Shown: positions 43,925 to 53,881, numbered from the stretch's first letter. The stretch: 64,000 nucleotides of DNA from Thiosocius sp963759055 (GCA_963759055.1 CAVWYD010000004.1:46180-110179), one strand, 5' to 3'. The notes: generated by a model from the letters alone, not told the origin. Numbers and translations are program-made.

Positions 43925-44692
43925 ATGACATGGCGATTTGACCTGGCCACCGAGATCGGCGGTCGTGCCGAACAGCAGGACCGGGTGGAGGTGCTGGCGC
44001 TGCCGGATCGGCCGGGTGAGCACCTTGTGATCCTTGCCGACGGCATGGGGGGGCAACAGCAGGGTGCAATTGCCGCGCAGGCAGTCATCGATACCGCCAG
44101 GTCCGTGCTTTCCCAGGTGGCGGAGACCGAACCGAAGCAGTTTCTGACCGACCTGTGTCTCCGGGCGCACGAAACCATCCGGGAGATCGGGAAGCAACAT
44201 GAAACGAATCCGGCGAGCACATGCACCGCACTCTATATAAGAGGCGAGGAGGCGTACTGGATACACGTCGGCGACAGCCGCTTGTGTCATTTCAATGCCG
44301 ACAATCTGGTCTTGCGTACCCGCGATCACACGGTCGCAGAACTGCTGAACGCTGACGGCGGCGACCCGCAAGCATCGCGGAAGTCCGGCCTGGCGGACAA
44401 CCAGCTCTATATGTGTCTCGGTGGCCAAAATGAGCTGGAGCCCGAATTCGGTGCCAGTGCCGTCGGCGACGAAGACTGGTTCATGATCTGCAGTGACGGA
44501 TTCTGGAACCAGGTCGGTGACGACGAGGTTGCGAGCGCATGGACCGGATCCAGGGCTGGGCGAAAGACAGCGTCTGACCTGGCCATGATGGCGACCGAAC
44601 GCGGCGGGTCCGGTGGCGACAACGTGAGTGTTGCACTGGTTATGCCGACGTCCGGGTCACCGGATGTCAAGAAGGCATGGTGGCGTTTTTAG
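43925..44692 (+). CDS. PP2C-type Ser/Thr protein phosphatase
   Basis: A 255-residue protein with the PP2C metal-ligand motifs: VILADGMGGQQQG, the GDSRL motif, the DHTVAEL segment and SDGFWNQVGDDE plus GGDNVSVALV. Length and motif order match the bacterial Stp/PppA group. It should reverse the action of the kinase encoded 39 nt upstream. Confidence 0.93.
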   Translation: MTWRFDLATEIGGRAEQQDRVEVLALPDRPGEHLVILADGMGGQQQGAIAAQAVIDTARSVLSQVAETEPKQFLTDLCLRAHETIREIGKQHETNPASTCTALYIRGEEAYWIHVGDSRLCHFNADNLVLRTRDHTVAELLNADGGDPQASRKSGLADNQLYMCLGGQNELEPEFGASAVGDEDWFMICSDGFWNQVGDDEVASAWTGSRAGRKTASDLAMMATERGGSGGDNVSVALVMPTSGSPDVKKAWWRF

Positions 44693-44786
44693 TTGATCCC
44701 GGACAGCCGAAGGTCTATACCCTCCTGATAGGACTGTAAACGAAACCCCCAGGGAAGCCCCTGCCCACCAACAAGAGCTCTCGTCT

Positions 44787-45170
44787 GTGAATCTAGAGCG
44801 TGTCGTCTTTGGTTTTTTCATTATTCTCGCGCTGGCACTGAATCTGGGGTTTGTCTCCGGTGGGATCGACAACCCACAGCACCATGATCCCTGGGTGCTG
44901 TTTGCCGCTTTGATCGTCGGTCTTATCAGCAGCGGCTTGAAACTGGGCGACCGCTCCCAGCTGGGTGCCCTGGTACTGGCCGCAAGCCTGGTGGCCAATT
45001 TGCTGCTGATGATCGCCGTGTCCGTATGGGCCATATCCGAAGGCAGCATGGAACAGACCATCAGCCCGGATCTCATGGCCAGCGTGGTATCTCTGGCCTA
45101 CGGTGCACTGGCTGCCAACATTGTGTCGGTAGCCGTATTGGTCTCCGACACGCTGATGTCACGACGCTGA
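44787..45170 (+). CDS. Small four-helix membrane protein upstream of a K+ channel gene
   Basis: A 127-residue hydrophobic protein starting at GTG 44787 with about four membrane helices (for example FGFFIILALALNLGF, ALVLAASLVANLLLMIAVSVW). I do not recognise a family. It ends 9 nt before the channel gene, so it could be an accessory subunit. Confidence 0.6.
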   Translation: MNLERVVFGFFIILALALNLGFVSGGIDNPQHHDPWVLFAALIVGLISSGLKLGDRSQLGALVLAASLVANLLLMIAVSVWAISEGSMEQTISPDLMASVVSLAYGALAANIVSVAVLVSDTLMSRR

Positions 45171-45179
45171 GGCGGAACC

Positions 45180-46931
45180 TTGCCCTCGGCCACTTCAGAT
45201 CTCGATCGGGTTGCGGCCGTTGTACTGCAGCTCATGCGCAGGCCGATTCTGGTCCTGCTTTGCGTCTATGCAATCGGTATTACCGGCATGACCTTGATGC
45301 CGGGTGTGGATGCCGACGGTAACCCGTCCCACATGAACCTGTTTCATTCGTTCTATTTCTTTACCTACTCGGCGACTACTACCGGGTTTGGAGAGATCCC
45401 GCATCCGTTCACCGACCAGCAGCGCCTGTGGGCGACAATATGCCTGTACATGGGCGTGGTGGCCTGGCTGTACGCCATCAGTTCCATCATCCGCCTGGCA
45501 CTGCACCCTGAGTTGTTGCGCGCGATCGCCGAGCGCCGTTTCGCACGCAGCGTGAAAAAAATTTCCGGACCTTTTTTCATCCTGTGCGGCTTTGGCGACA
45601 CGGGCAGCCTGCTGGCCCGGGGGCTGAGCGATAATTCGATCACGGCCGCTGTCCTGGATGCCGATACCGAACGCATAAAGGCGCTGCGTCTGCGCGATTA
45701 CCGCGTCAATATGCCCGGCCTTTGTGCTGACGCAAGCATCCCGCGCCACCTCCTGGATGCGGGCGTCAAACACCCGTACTGCAGTGCGATCGTGATTCTC
45801 ACCGGCAGTGATGAGCTGAATCTCAAAATCGCGGTGATGACACGCTTTCTCAACCCCCGACTGCGAATCATCTGCCGTGATACCGATGCAGAGCACCGTG
45901 AACTGCTGGCGACGGTAGGGAACGTGACCCTGGTCAGCCCTTTCGAGATCTTCGCGCACCAATTGGATGCCGCGGTCTACACGCCCATGCTGCGGGCCTG
46001 GGAGGACTGGCTGGTTGGTGACACCTCCGTCGATCTCGGAAATCCGCAGCGACCACCGCGCGGCAACTGGGTGCTTTGCGGCTACGGCAGGATGGGGCGT
46101 GCACTGCATGAAGCCATGACTGCACATGGTGTGAATTTCTCGATCATCGATACCGCGGATCATCTCAAGGAGGGTGGGGGTCGCCACATCCTTGGCCGCG
46201 TGGATCGCAAATTACTGGCCGATGCCAACCTGGCCGAGGCCGTGGGACTGGTCGCCGGGACCGACAATGACGAGGAAAACCTGCGGATCCTGCTCAGTGC
46301 CCGTGCGGTCAACCCCGAAGCCTTCCTGATCGTGCGACAGAATCGTCACGAGAACGAATTGGCCTTCAATGCGGCGGCGGCCAACCTGATCATGCAGCCG
46401 AGTCTGGTGCTTGCACGTCATATCCTGCTGTTTCTGCTGATGCCCTCGCTCGGGAGACTGCTGCGCTACCTGCATTCCAGAGGCATCGATCATGTGGAAG
46501 AGCTGGTGCAGCAGTCGCGTGAACTGCTTCCCGAGGGTTTGCCACTGCTTTGGAGCGAGCACCTGGCCGATGTGTCCTGCATCGTGCCCGCATGCCGCAA
46601 CAAGATCCATCAGGTTTGCCTGGGCGATCTGATGCGAGACCCGGGAGACCGGAAGCTGCGACTGGATGCGATTGCGCTGGTGATTACGCGCAACGCGGAA
46701 GACTTCATGCTGCCTGATGCGGATTTCAAGGTGCAGACCGGCGATGTCGTTTTGTTCTGTGGATCGCGTCGGGCGCAACAGTTGCTCTATGCCACGGTGA
46801 ACAATCCATACACCCTGCATTACCTGGTGACCGGTGAAGAGCCGCCGCGAAGCTGGTTCTTCCAGTGGCTATATAAGCGGATGCATATATCATCGATGGG
46901 TGATATGGCGGGGTCGGGCAGATCGGCTTGA
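45180..46931 (+). CDS. K+ channel with two TrkA-N/RCK modules
   Basis: Start at TTG 45180, with GAGGCGG just upstream. Residues about 15-110 form a two-helix pore region with selectivity-filter sequence TTTGFGE between helices. Two NAD-binding TrkA-N domains follow: FFILCGFGDTGSLLARGL at about 133 and WVLCGYGRMGRALHEAM at about 298, and a TrkA-C-like region near the end (VQTGDVVLFCG). This resembles ligand-gated RCK channels of the MthK/Kch kind but with two RCK domains in one chain and a filter read as GFGE. It is the sixth kind of protein in the kinase cluster and may be the regulated target. Confidence 0.85.
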   Translation: MPSATSDLDRVAAVVLQLMRRPILVLLCVYAIGITGMTLMPGVDADGNPSHMNLFHSFYFFTYSATTTGFGEIPHPFTDQQRLWATICLYMGVVAWLYAISSIIRLALHPELLRAIAERRFARSVKKISGPFFILCGFGDTGSLLARGLSDNSITAAVLDADTERIKALRLRDYRVNMPGLCADASIPRHLLDAGVKHPYCSAIVILTGSDELNLKIAVMTRFLNPRLRIICRDTDAEHRELLATVGNVTLVSPFEIFAHQLDAAVYTPMLRAWEDWLVGDTSVDLGNPQRPPRGNWVLCGYGRMGRALHEAMTAHGVNFSIIDTADHLKEGGGRHILGRVDRKLLADANLAEAVGLVAGTDNDEENLRILLSARAVNPEAFLIVRQNRHENELAFNAAAANLIMQPSLVLARHILLFLLMPSLGRLLRYLHSRGIDHVEELVQQSRELLPEGLPLLWSEHLADVSCIVPACRNKIHQVCLGDLMRDPGDRKLRLDAIALVITRNAEDFMLPDADFKVQTGDVVLFCGSRRAQQLLYATVNNPYTLHYLVTGEEPPRSWFFQWLYKRMHISSMGDMAGSGRSA

Positions 46932-46994
46932 TCCGGGTATTGATCTTTAGTGGGGTTAGGGGTCACTATTGCGCAACCTCCAAGGGTCCTGGAA

Positions 46995-49517
46995 ATGGCG
47001 CAGAAAAAAAATTCGAAAAAGGATCTCGAGAAAAGGGTCGTAAAACTCAAGAAGAAGGTGGCGACCCTGACCACCAGCCTCACCAAGAAGCAGTCTGACC
47101 TCTCCCGCGTCCTCTCTTCAGTCCAGAAAAAACTCAACAAACTCCGCAAGCAAAATGCCTCCGGCAAAGAGCTGGCGACGCAGGGCAGACGCCAGCAGGA
47201 ACTGCTGCAGGCTACAGAGGGGCTCGCTACCAGGCTGCACGATCTCGAACAGACCGTCTCTATCGTGGAGCGCGCGGGCGACGAGTTGCGTGCACGCACA
47301 GAGGACCTTGAAACCAGCACAGCCGAGGCGGCTCATCAGGACCGTGAGCCGTTCCGGGGCGGAGGCGAGCCCGACGGGAGTCTGCAGCACAGCCTCGAGC
47401 TGCTGCGTGACCGTACCCAGGCTGTTGAAGATCACCTGGGGCGTCTGTCGGGTGCCCAGGAGACCTTGGAACTGCAGATCGCACTGCTCAGTCGCGAGGC
47501 GGAGGAGGGCAGTGAACTGCCGTCGGGGGAGGGGAGTCCCGTCGTCGGGGGGGCAGCCTGGTCCGAGCGCGTAAGCGAGTTGTCAGCGCAGATAAAGGCA
47601 ATAAGAAAGACCATTTCCGAAGAGACCCAGGATGCGGCGCACCTGAGCGCCCATTCGCTGCAGCTGGAGACCTCTGCCGCCGAGTTGCATGCGGCTCAGC
47701 AGGCTTTGCAGGAGCGGGTCGACAGGCTGGAGCAGCAGGGTAAGGAATCGGGCGTGTCCCCGGACCTGGCGCAGCAGATCCCTGAATTGCGCACACATTG
47801 CAGCCAGGCCGAGGAGGCCACCGGCAAGCTGAGCCGGCGTACCGCCGTCCTGGAAGCCGGTTATGAGTCCCTGGCAGAAAAGGAAGCGCAGATCGCCTCC
47901 CAACTGGAGGCTGTCGAACAGCGTCTGTCGGAGATGAGGGGGCAGGGGGTCGGATCAGGGCCCGGGTCTGTTTCGCCGGCGAAGATACCACAGGCCCTCG
48001 AGCAGCAGGTTGCCCTGCTCAGCACGGATCGTTCGCTCAATCAGGTGCGTATCGATCAGGTCATCAAGCGCACGGAAGAACTCGAAAAGACGGGTTTCAA
48101 TTTCACCCGGCACACCGACGCACTCGCTGACCGAATCACGGTCCTGAATGACCGCCTGCAGGCGCTCAACGCCGGGGGCAGGTTGGACGAGTTGGACCGG
48201 CGCAGCGACGCCCTCGAACAATTGCTGAAGCAGGAGAGGGAGCGACTCGATGGGCTGAAACTGGCGGAAGAGACACTCGACAAGCGTCTGACTTCGGCGA
48301 TCGGTGATGCCCAGGCGCTCGAGGATCGCATCGGGACCCTGGACACAGGCAGTGAACGGCTCAACAAGGAAGTCGACCGCCTCGATAGTGAATTGCGCGA
48401 GGCCGCGGAAAAGACACAGCAACAGCAGGAGCTGCTGAAGGAGCACGCGGCCCACCTGGAGAAACAGCGCGAGGACCTGGAAGACGTTGTCGCGGGTCAC
48501 AGGAAGGCCAATGAGGGATTCAACGCCCGCATGGCGACGCTGGACGAATTCCGTCAGACCCTGCAGGACTCGGCCGACGGCCTGCGGGTGCAGCAGGTCC
48601 GTCAGGATCACGAGACCCAGAATCTGCAGCAGATGCTGAAACGACGGTCCCTGCTCGGCCTGTTGATGTTCCTTCTGGTCGGCGGCGCCCTGGTTTACCT
48701 GTTGACGCGTGGTCCGGTGGCGCCGGAAGGCCTGCAGTCGCTCATGCAGGCGGGTTCGGTCGCGGATCAGGAGGCAAAGGTCGCCATTGCCGACCTCGAG
48801 AAGGACATGAAATCGATGCACCTGGAGTTGTCTGCGATGGGCGACTCGCTGGCGCAGGTGGCGCGTTCGGTGGATGAGATCACGGCCACCGCGGCGGCCC
48901 CGGCATCTACCGAGCAGCTGACTCAGCTGACGGAGACGGTGGAGTCCCTGAGTCGCCAGGATCAACAGCAGCGGCAGGCGACTGAAAAGCTGCGAAAGGC
49001 TCAGGAACAACAACAGCAGGCGGATGCCGAACTGCAAAAGGGCCAGGAGCAGCTTAAGCAACAGGATGTCGAGCTTCAGCAGGGTCAGCAAAAGCTGCAA
49101 TCAGGGCAGGAAAGGATCGCCGAAGAGTTAAACGCGCTGAAAGCGAACGCAGATAAGAAGCCGGGCATCAAGGCTCCAGCCCAGAAGCCGGCTGCGACCG
49201 CGAAACCGGCCGCAGCCCGGTCAACGGCAGCCCCTGCCTGGGCAAAGGCACGTGCATCCGGTCGCTATACGCTGCAGCTGGCCGGCTTCCATCGGGCCGA
49301 ATCCCTGGCGTGGTTCATCGAGCGACATGGCCTTGGATCTGACAGCGCGGTTTACCATACCGAATACCGGGGACGGAAGTGGTACGTGGTATTCCACGGT
49401 ATCTACGACACGATCGAGCAGGCCGTAACCGCTGCCAGTCATCTGCCGCCGGAACTGGCGGCCCAGCAGCCCTGGGTAAGGCGGATTCCGCGAAGCGGAG
49501 ATCTCTTTCAGCTTTGA
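46995..49517 (+). CDS. Coiled-coil membrane protein with C-terminal SPOR domain
   Basis: Start at ATG 46995 (MAQKKNSKKDLEK). The roughly 840-residue product begins with a Lys-rich cytoplasmic segment and then about 520 residues of Leu/Gln/Glu heptads. A single membrane helix (SLLGLLMFLLVGGALVYLL) sits at about 555-573, a second periplasmic coiled coil (Gln-rich) follows, an Ala/Pro/Lys linker, and a SPOR domain at the end (YTLQLAGFHRAESLAWFIERH). SPOR domains bind denuded septal peptidoglycan. A long cytoplasmic coiled coil anchored by SPOR could tether cytoplasmic machinery to the division site or wall. Confidence 0.85.
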   Translation: MAQKKNSKKDLEKRVVKLKKKVATLTTSLTKKQSDLSRVLSSVQKKLNKLRKQNASGKELATQGRRQQELLQATEGLATRLHDLEQTVSIVERAGDELRARTEDLETSTAEAAHQDREPFRGGGEPDGSLQHSLELLRDRTQAVEDHLGRLSGAQETLELQIALLSREAEEGSELPSGEGSPVVGGAAWSERVSELSAQIKAIRKTISEETQDAAHLSAHSLQLETSAAELHAAQQALQERVDRLEQQGKESGVSPDLAQQIPELRTHCSQAEEATGKLSRRTAVLEAGYESLAEKEAQIASQLEAVEQRLSEMRGQGVGSGPGSVSPAKIPQALEQQVALLSTDRSLNQVRIDQVIKRTEELEKTGFNFTRHTDALADRITVLNDRLQALNAGGRLDELDRRSDALEQLLKQERERLDGLKLAEETLDKRLTSAIGDAQALEDRIGTLDTGSERLNKEVDRLDSELREAAEKTQQQQELLKEHAAHLEKQREDLEDVVAGHRKANEGFNARMATLDEFRQTLQDSADGLRVQQVRQDHETQNLQQMLKRRSLLGLLMFLLVGGALVYLLTRGPVAPEGLQSLMQAGSVADQEAKVAIADLEKDMKSMHLELSAMGDSLAQVARSVDEITATAAAPASTEQLTQLTETVESLSRQDQQQRQATEKLRKAQEQQQQADAELQKGQEQLKQQDVELQQGQQKLQSGQERIAEELNALKANADKKPGIKAPAQKPAATAKPAAARSTAAPAWAKARASGRYTLQLAGFHRAESLAWFIERHGLGSDSAVYHTEYRGRKWYVVFHGIYDTIEQAVTAASHLPPELAAQQPWVRRIPRSGDLFQL

Positions 49518-49845
49518 CCGCGGTTTGGCTGCCGGGCGCTTTCAAGCCATAGGTCAGAGTCTCGACGCTTTTCCTGACGGATAACTCACCCGGGCGATTA
49601 TTCGTCCAGTCCAATGTCGCTCACCTGCCGCCTTTGAATGCCGTTTTTCCGAACTCGGTCAAACGAACCGTTGACTTGACTCGACCCGAGCGGGCATCAG
49701 CGTTACCCTCAGGCCTTGCGCCGCATCCTATGGGTGGGCCTTTTGCCTGCCAGCATGAGTTCCAACGGACACGCCGCATTGATTTCATGAATGCTTGGTA
49801 CCAGATCCGGAAACGGCTCTGATAACGAAAATAACGAGCACGCCG
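49518..49845. other. Non-coding stretch upstream of the tandem CNNM-type genes
   Basis: There are 328 bp with no convincing gene. A TTGACT-like hexamer lies near 49672 but without a clear -10. The promoter of the CNNM-lipase cluster is expected here. Confidence 0.3.
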
Positions 49846-51432
49846 ATGGATGAGATAAAAGCGTTTTTCGATACGCTGAACTACAACGTCGAAGATATCG
49901 AACTGGTCGTCCGTATCCTGTTTCAGGTGTTGCTTCTTGGCTCGTCCGCGGTGTTTTCAGGGTCTGAAACGGCCTTGTTTTCGCTCAGTCGCATAGATCT
50001 TCAGAAACTCAGGCAATCGCGTCACGCCGATTCAGAGAGCATCCACGCGATGCTGGACGAACCGCGTCGACTGATCATCTCCATTCTGTGCGGCAACGAA
50101 CTGGTCAATATTGCCTCCGCAGTCAATATGACCGGCATCCTGCTATTGATCTTCCATGGGCAGGACGTGGGTTGGATCAACGTCCTGATCATGGTCCCGC
50201 TGCTGCTGCTCATCGGCGAGGTGACACCGAAGACCGTCGCTGTCAGCTTCCCAATCAAATTCAGTACCGCGATCAGTGCCCGTATTCTGCCGCGCTGGAT
50301 GGTGCTGATAACGCCGCTGCGTGAAGCGGTGCGCCTGGTCGCAGACAGGATCACGACGCTGGTGGTTGGGGATGCCGTCGACAGAGAGAATATTCTGAAG
50401 CCTGACGAGCTTCGGACCCTGCTCGAGGAAGGCGAGGAAACCGGTATTATCGATGCCACGGAAAGGGTGCTGATCGACAATCTGCTGGAGGCTTCTGAAA
50501 CCGATATCTCACGCATTATGACCCCGGGGCCGCGCATCCTGTTTCTCGATGCCGCGCTTCCTGTCGATCAACTGATCGAGCAGTTCCGCAGCTATCGTCA
50601 CCCGCGGGTTCCCGTCTACAAGGGGCATTGGGACAATGTGATCGGATTCATCCATTCCGAGGACATCCTGAAACTCATGCGTGGGGGAGAGGATCTTTCT
50701 TCCGTTACCCTGGATACGATTCTCAAACCTGCCCATTACGTGCCGCCCACCAAGAAGGTGGACGAGATGTTCGACTATTTCCAGGCACACAATACGCGGG
50801 TCGCCATCATCCTGGGAGAGTATGGCGAGGTGTCGGGCATCGTCACCATGAAGGATGTGCTGACGTTCATCTTCGGCGAAATCTCCGGAAAGATGGCCGG
50901 CCAGGAGTACTACCTGGAGGATGACGAAAACAGCTATGTCGTGCCCGGCGACATGCGCCTGGCAGATTTCAACAATCTCACCAATTTCGATATCGAGGAT
51001 GCGGTGATGGCGACAATCGGAGGGGTCGCCTTCCGACTGTTTGACCGCCTGCCCGAGCCAGGCGATTCGATAAGCCACGAGGGTTATCGATTTGTCGTCA
51101 AGCAACGCAGCGGTCTGAGGATCAGTCAGCTTTTGGTGCAGAAAAGAACCTCGTCCGATCAGGACGATGACGGGGAAGCGAGCGAGGATGATTCCGCCGA
51201 AGGCGTGGAGCAGTTCGATCCGGACAGCAAGGGCGGAACCGCGGATGAGCCGCAGCCTTCTGAAGAGACTCCAACCGAGTTGAAAAAAACCAAGGTGTCA
51301 GACGATTCCGTGCAGCCTGGAGAAACGTCCCCGAAGAAGAACAAGGAGTTGGATCAACCGAAGCAGCCGAAGAAAGTCCCGTCCGGGGACGACAAGGCGT
51401 CGGATGAATCACAACCGGCGGGAGAAAAGTAA
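49846..51432 (+). CDS. CNNM/CorC-type membrane transporter, long charged tail
   Basis: Start at ATG 49846. Residues about 15-200 form a DUF21 (CNNM) transmembrane domain (GSSAVFSGSETALFSLSRIDLQKL, GNELVNIASAVNMTG, IGEVTPKTVAVSF). A CBS pair (about 215-340) and a CorC/HlyC C-terminal domain (about 345-435) follow, then a hydrophilic tail of about 90 residues rich in Asp, Glu, Lys and Pro. CNNM/CorC proteins transport or regulate Mg2+/Co2+ at the inner membrane. The stop overlaps the start of the next paralogue by one base. Confidence 0.9.
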   Translation: MDEIKAFFDTLNYNVEDIELVVRILFQVLLLGSSAVFSGSETALFSLSRIDLQKLRQSRHADSESIHAMLDEPRRLIISILCGNELVNIASAVNMTGILLLIFHGQDVGWINVLIMVPLLLLIGEVTPKTVAVSFPIKFSTAISARILPRWMVLITPLREAVRLVADRITTLVVGDAVDRENILKPDELRTLLEEGEETGIIDATERVLIDNLLEASETDISRIMTPGPRILFLDAALPVDQLIEQFRSYRHPRVPVYKGHWDNVIGFIHSEDILKLMRGGEDLSSVTLDTILKPAHYVPPTKKVDEMFDYFQAHNTRVAIILGEYGEVSGIVTMKDVLTFIFGEISGKMAGQEYYLEDDENSYVVPGDMRLADFNNLTNFDIEDAVMATIGGVAFRLFDRLPEPGDSISHEGYRFVVKQRSGLRISQLLVQKRTSSDQDDDGEASEDDSAEGVEQFDPDSKGGTADEPQPSEETPTELKKTKVSDDSVQPGETSPKKNKELDQPKQPKKVPSGDDKASDESQPAGEK

Positions 51433-52691
51433 TGGACTGGTTCCTCGAGCTGTTGCTGATCCTCTTGTTCCTGCTGTTGAAGGGATTCTTCTCCGGTTCC
51501 GAGATCGCCATGGTGAATTCGGACAAGCTCAAGCTCCGCCATGAGGCGAAGACCGGTAATCGTGGTGCGGGACTGGTACTCAAATTGTTTCGAACCCCGG
51601 ATGTCATTCTGGGCACCACGCTGGTCGGCACCAACGTTGCCACGGTGACCATATCGACGCTGGGCGCCCTGATAGCCATCGACCTGTTCGGCTCGGCGGG
51701 TGATCTGATCTCGGTGCTCGTGCTCACACCGGTGCTGCTGATTTTCGGTGAGGTGGTCCCCAAGAGCATCTTTCAGCAGAAGGCGGATACCATCTCCACC
51801 CGGCTGATTTATGGTCTGCGCTTCTTTTCGTATCTTTTCTATCCGGTGATTTTCGTTTTCAGCCGGGTCGCGCGTTTTATCACCCGGATCGTCGGTGGCG
51901 GCAGCGATCCGCAGACCATGTTTATCACCCGCGAGGAACTGCGGGTGCTGCTGGATGTGTCCGAATCCGCTGCGAATCCCTCGACGATCGACCGCAAGCG
52001 TATCCGTCGGATCATGCGCTTCGGCGACACCACGGTCGGTGAGGCAATGATCCCCCTGGCTGACGTGGTCGGGGTCATCGAGGGGCGTCCGATGAAGGAG
52101 GCCGTGCGCACGGTAATGAAGTATGGCTTCAACCGCCTGCCCGTCTACCGTGGCAACATGACCAACATCAAGAGCATCATGACCCTCAGTTCGTGGGATC
52201 TCATGGACCCCGAACTCAAGAACAAGCCGGTCAGTGAATACATGAGCTCGGTACTCTTTCTGTCACCCAAACAGACCATCGATCGTGCCCTGCCGCAGTT
52301 ACAGGCGCGTGATGACCACATGGCCGTTGTGGTGGATGAGTTCGGATCTGCCGTGGGCATCCTCACCATGGAGGATGTGTTCGAAGAGGTGGTGGGCGAG
52401 ATCGACGTCGGGTACGACTTCGATGAATACAATCCAAGGCAGCGGCTCTATATCGAGCACGAGAGTGAGGACAGCCACCTCATGAGCGGCAGGATGCCGA
52501 TCTCAGAGGTCAACGATCTTCTGTATGTGCACTTTCCGGTGGAAGAGGCCCATACCATTGGCGGCCTGATCATCAGTCGCCTGCGTCATATCCCGATACA
52601 GGGCGATAATGTGACGGAAGAGGGTTACAGGCTTACCGTGCTGGAGGCGGACGAGCGCTCCGTGCTGAAGGTGCGGGTCGAACGCATCTGA
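51432..52691 (+). CDS. CNNM/CorC-type membrane transporter, second copy
   Basis: A 419-residue protein with the same order of domains as the previous one: DUF21 membrane domain (LKGFFSGSEIAMVNSDKLKLRH, LVGTNVATVTISTLG, FGEVVPKSIFQQKAD), CBS pair and CorC_HlyC domain, but without the charged tail. The two are clearly diverged, so duplication is old. Tandem CNNM genes suggest a heterodimer, since the DUF21 domain works as a dimer. Confidence 0.9.
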   Translation: MDWFLELLLILLFLLLKGFFSGSEIAMVNSDKLKLRHEAKTGNRGAGLVLKLFRTPDVILGTTLVGTNVATVTISTLGALIAIDLFGSAGDLISVLVLTPVLLIFGEVVPKSIFQQKADTISTRLIYGLRFFSYLFYPVIFVFSRVARFITRIVGGGSDPQTMFITREELRVLLDVSESAANPSTIDRKRIRRIMRFGDTTVGEAMIPLADVVGVIEGRPMKEAVRTVMKYGFNRLPVYRGNMTNIKSIMTLSSWDLMDPELKNKPVSEYMSSVLFLSPKQTIDRALPQLQARDDHMAVVVDEFGSAVGILTMEDVFEEVVGEIDVGYDFDEYNPRQRLYIEHESEDSHLMSGRMPISEVNDLLYVHFPVEEAHTIGGLIISRLRHIPIQGDNVTEEGYRLTVLEADERSVLKVRVERI

Positions 52692-52706
52692 TCCTGGGAT
52701 ACGCAG

Positions 52707-53687
52707 ATGTCTCGTGTACTCGGTGCGGTGTTGTTCATCGTCCTGCTTGTCATCGCCTGGCAGATTGTTCGAACTCCCTTCCCGGAGCATGAGCGCGAAA
52801 TCAGGTCGCAGGTCAAGTCGACCGTCGAATCCATATTTCCCGAGCAGGCAGAGCAGGCAAAGGCGCGTTTCGGCCTCGTCCGCGTGCATGAGCCGCAGGC
52901 CGGTATGACCGATGTGGTGCTGGCGCATGGCCTCGATGACCCGGGCATGGTGTGGATGAATCTGGCGCCGGCACTGCATGCCGCCGGTCACGGTGTCAGT
53001 GTCCTGAACTACCCCAATGACCAGCCGATCCGCGATTCGGCGCGGCTTTTTGCCGATGAACTGCAGTCCCTGTTCACCGGGCAAACCGAAGAGATCACGA
53101 TTGTTGCGCACAGTATGGGCGGGCTGGTGTCACGCGAGATGTTGAGCAACCCTGCGCTTGGCTGCGAAGGCCCCGACTGCCGGATGCCACGGGTCGTGCG
53201 CCTGATCATGGTGGGTACACCCAACCATGGATCCTATCTGGCCCGCTTTCGCGGACTCGGCGAGCTACGGGAACAGATCAGCCGTATGATCGATGGTGAA
53301 GCCGGCTGGCTGGATTCCATCTTCGACGGTTCCGGTGAGGCCGGTCTGGATCTGATCCCCGACAGCGCGTTTCTTAACGAGCTCAACAGCCGGGCCTACC
53401 CCGAGGGGACGGCGATGTACGTCATCGCCGGAGTGATAGCGAAGGAGGAGGCGGATTCACTGGCCCGCCTGATCGAAGATGTGGAAAGCGACGCCGGCAG
53501 CGCGCTGGTGGTCCCGCTGGCCGAGCAGCTGGGCGACGGACTGGTCAGCGTGGAGTCGGCCCAACTGGCCGGGGTGCCGCTGTTCCGGGTTTCGGGCAAC
53601 CATCTCTCGATCATTCGCAATATCAGCACGGGGAGTGAACGTATCCCGCCGGCGATTCCGATCGTGCTGCAACTATTGCAGGAATAA
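52707..53687 (+). CDS. Membrane-anchored alpha/beta-hydrolase, lipase type
   Basis: A 326-residue protein with an N-terminal membrane anchor (VLGAVLFIVLLVIAWQIV) and an alpha/beta-hydrolase domain: AHGLDDPGMVWMNLAPAL, the nucleophile Ser in VAHSMGGLVSRE, and the His in SGNHLSII near the C-terminus. It is similar to PGAP1-like/triacylglycerol lipases. It lies 15 nt after the CNNM gene, so it is likely cotranscribed; a role in membrane lipid turnover is plausible but unproven. Confidence 0.85.
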   Translation: MSRVLGAVLFIVLLVIAWQIVRTPFPEHEREIRSQVKSTVESIFPEQAEQAKARFGLVRVHEPQAGMTDVVLAHGLDDPGMVWMNLAPALHAAGHGVSVLNYPNDQPIRDSARLFADELQSLFTGQTEEITIVAHSMGGLVSREMLSNPALGCEGPDCRMPRVVRLIMVGTPNHGSYLARFRGLGELREQISRMIDGEAGWLDSIFDGSGEAGLDLIPDSAFLNELNSRAYPEGTAMYVIAGVIAKEEADSLARLIEDVESDAGSALVVPLAEQLGDGLVSVESAQLAGVPLFRVSGNHLSIIRNISTGSERIPPAIPIVLQLLQE

Positions 53688-53881
53688 TCGGATTCCGGCC
53701 GGCGAAGGTCGTCGATAGGAACAAGAATCCTCCTCCCTCGGCGACGAAAGCTTTCCTCCCGAAAAGACTGCCAGGCCGGCACATATGTGGTGATCGCGTC
53801 GGCTACATCTCATACCTCCCACGTTAAGAAAACCGGGCGCTGGCCGTTATCTCCTGTGCGTAATTGAAAGCCTGTTTACCT

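Noticed and set aside
41423..44692. Type VI secretion Fha/PpkA/PppA regulatory genes
   Set aside because: The protein kinds match, but no type VI structural gene is present in the window, so a secretion assignment is not supported.
47955..49100. Long Leu/Gln-rich minus-strand frame
   Set aside because: It mirrors the coiled-coil heptads of the SPOR protein on the plus strand and arises from base composition.
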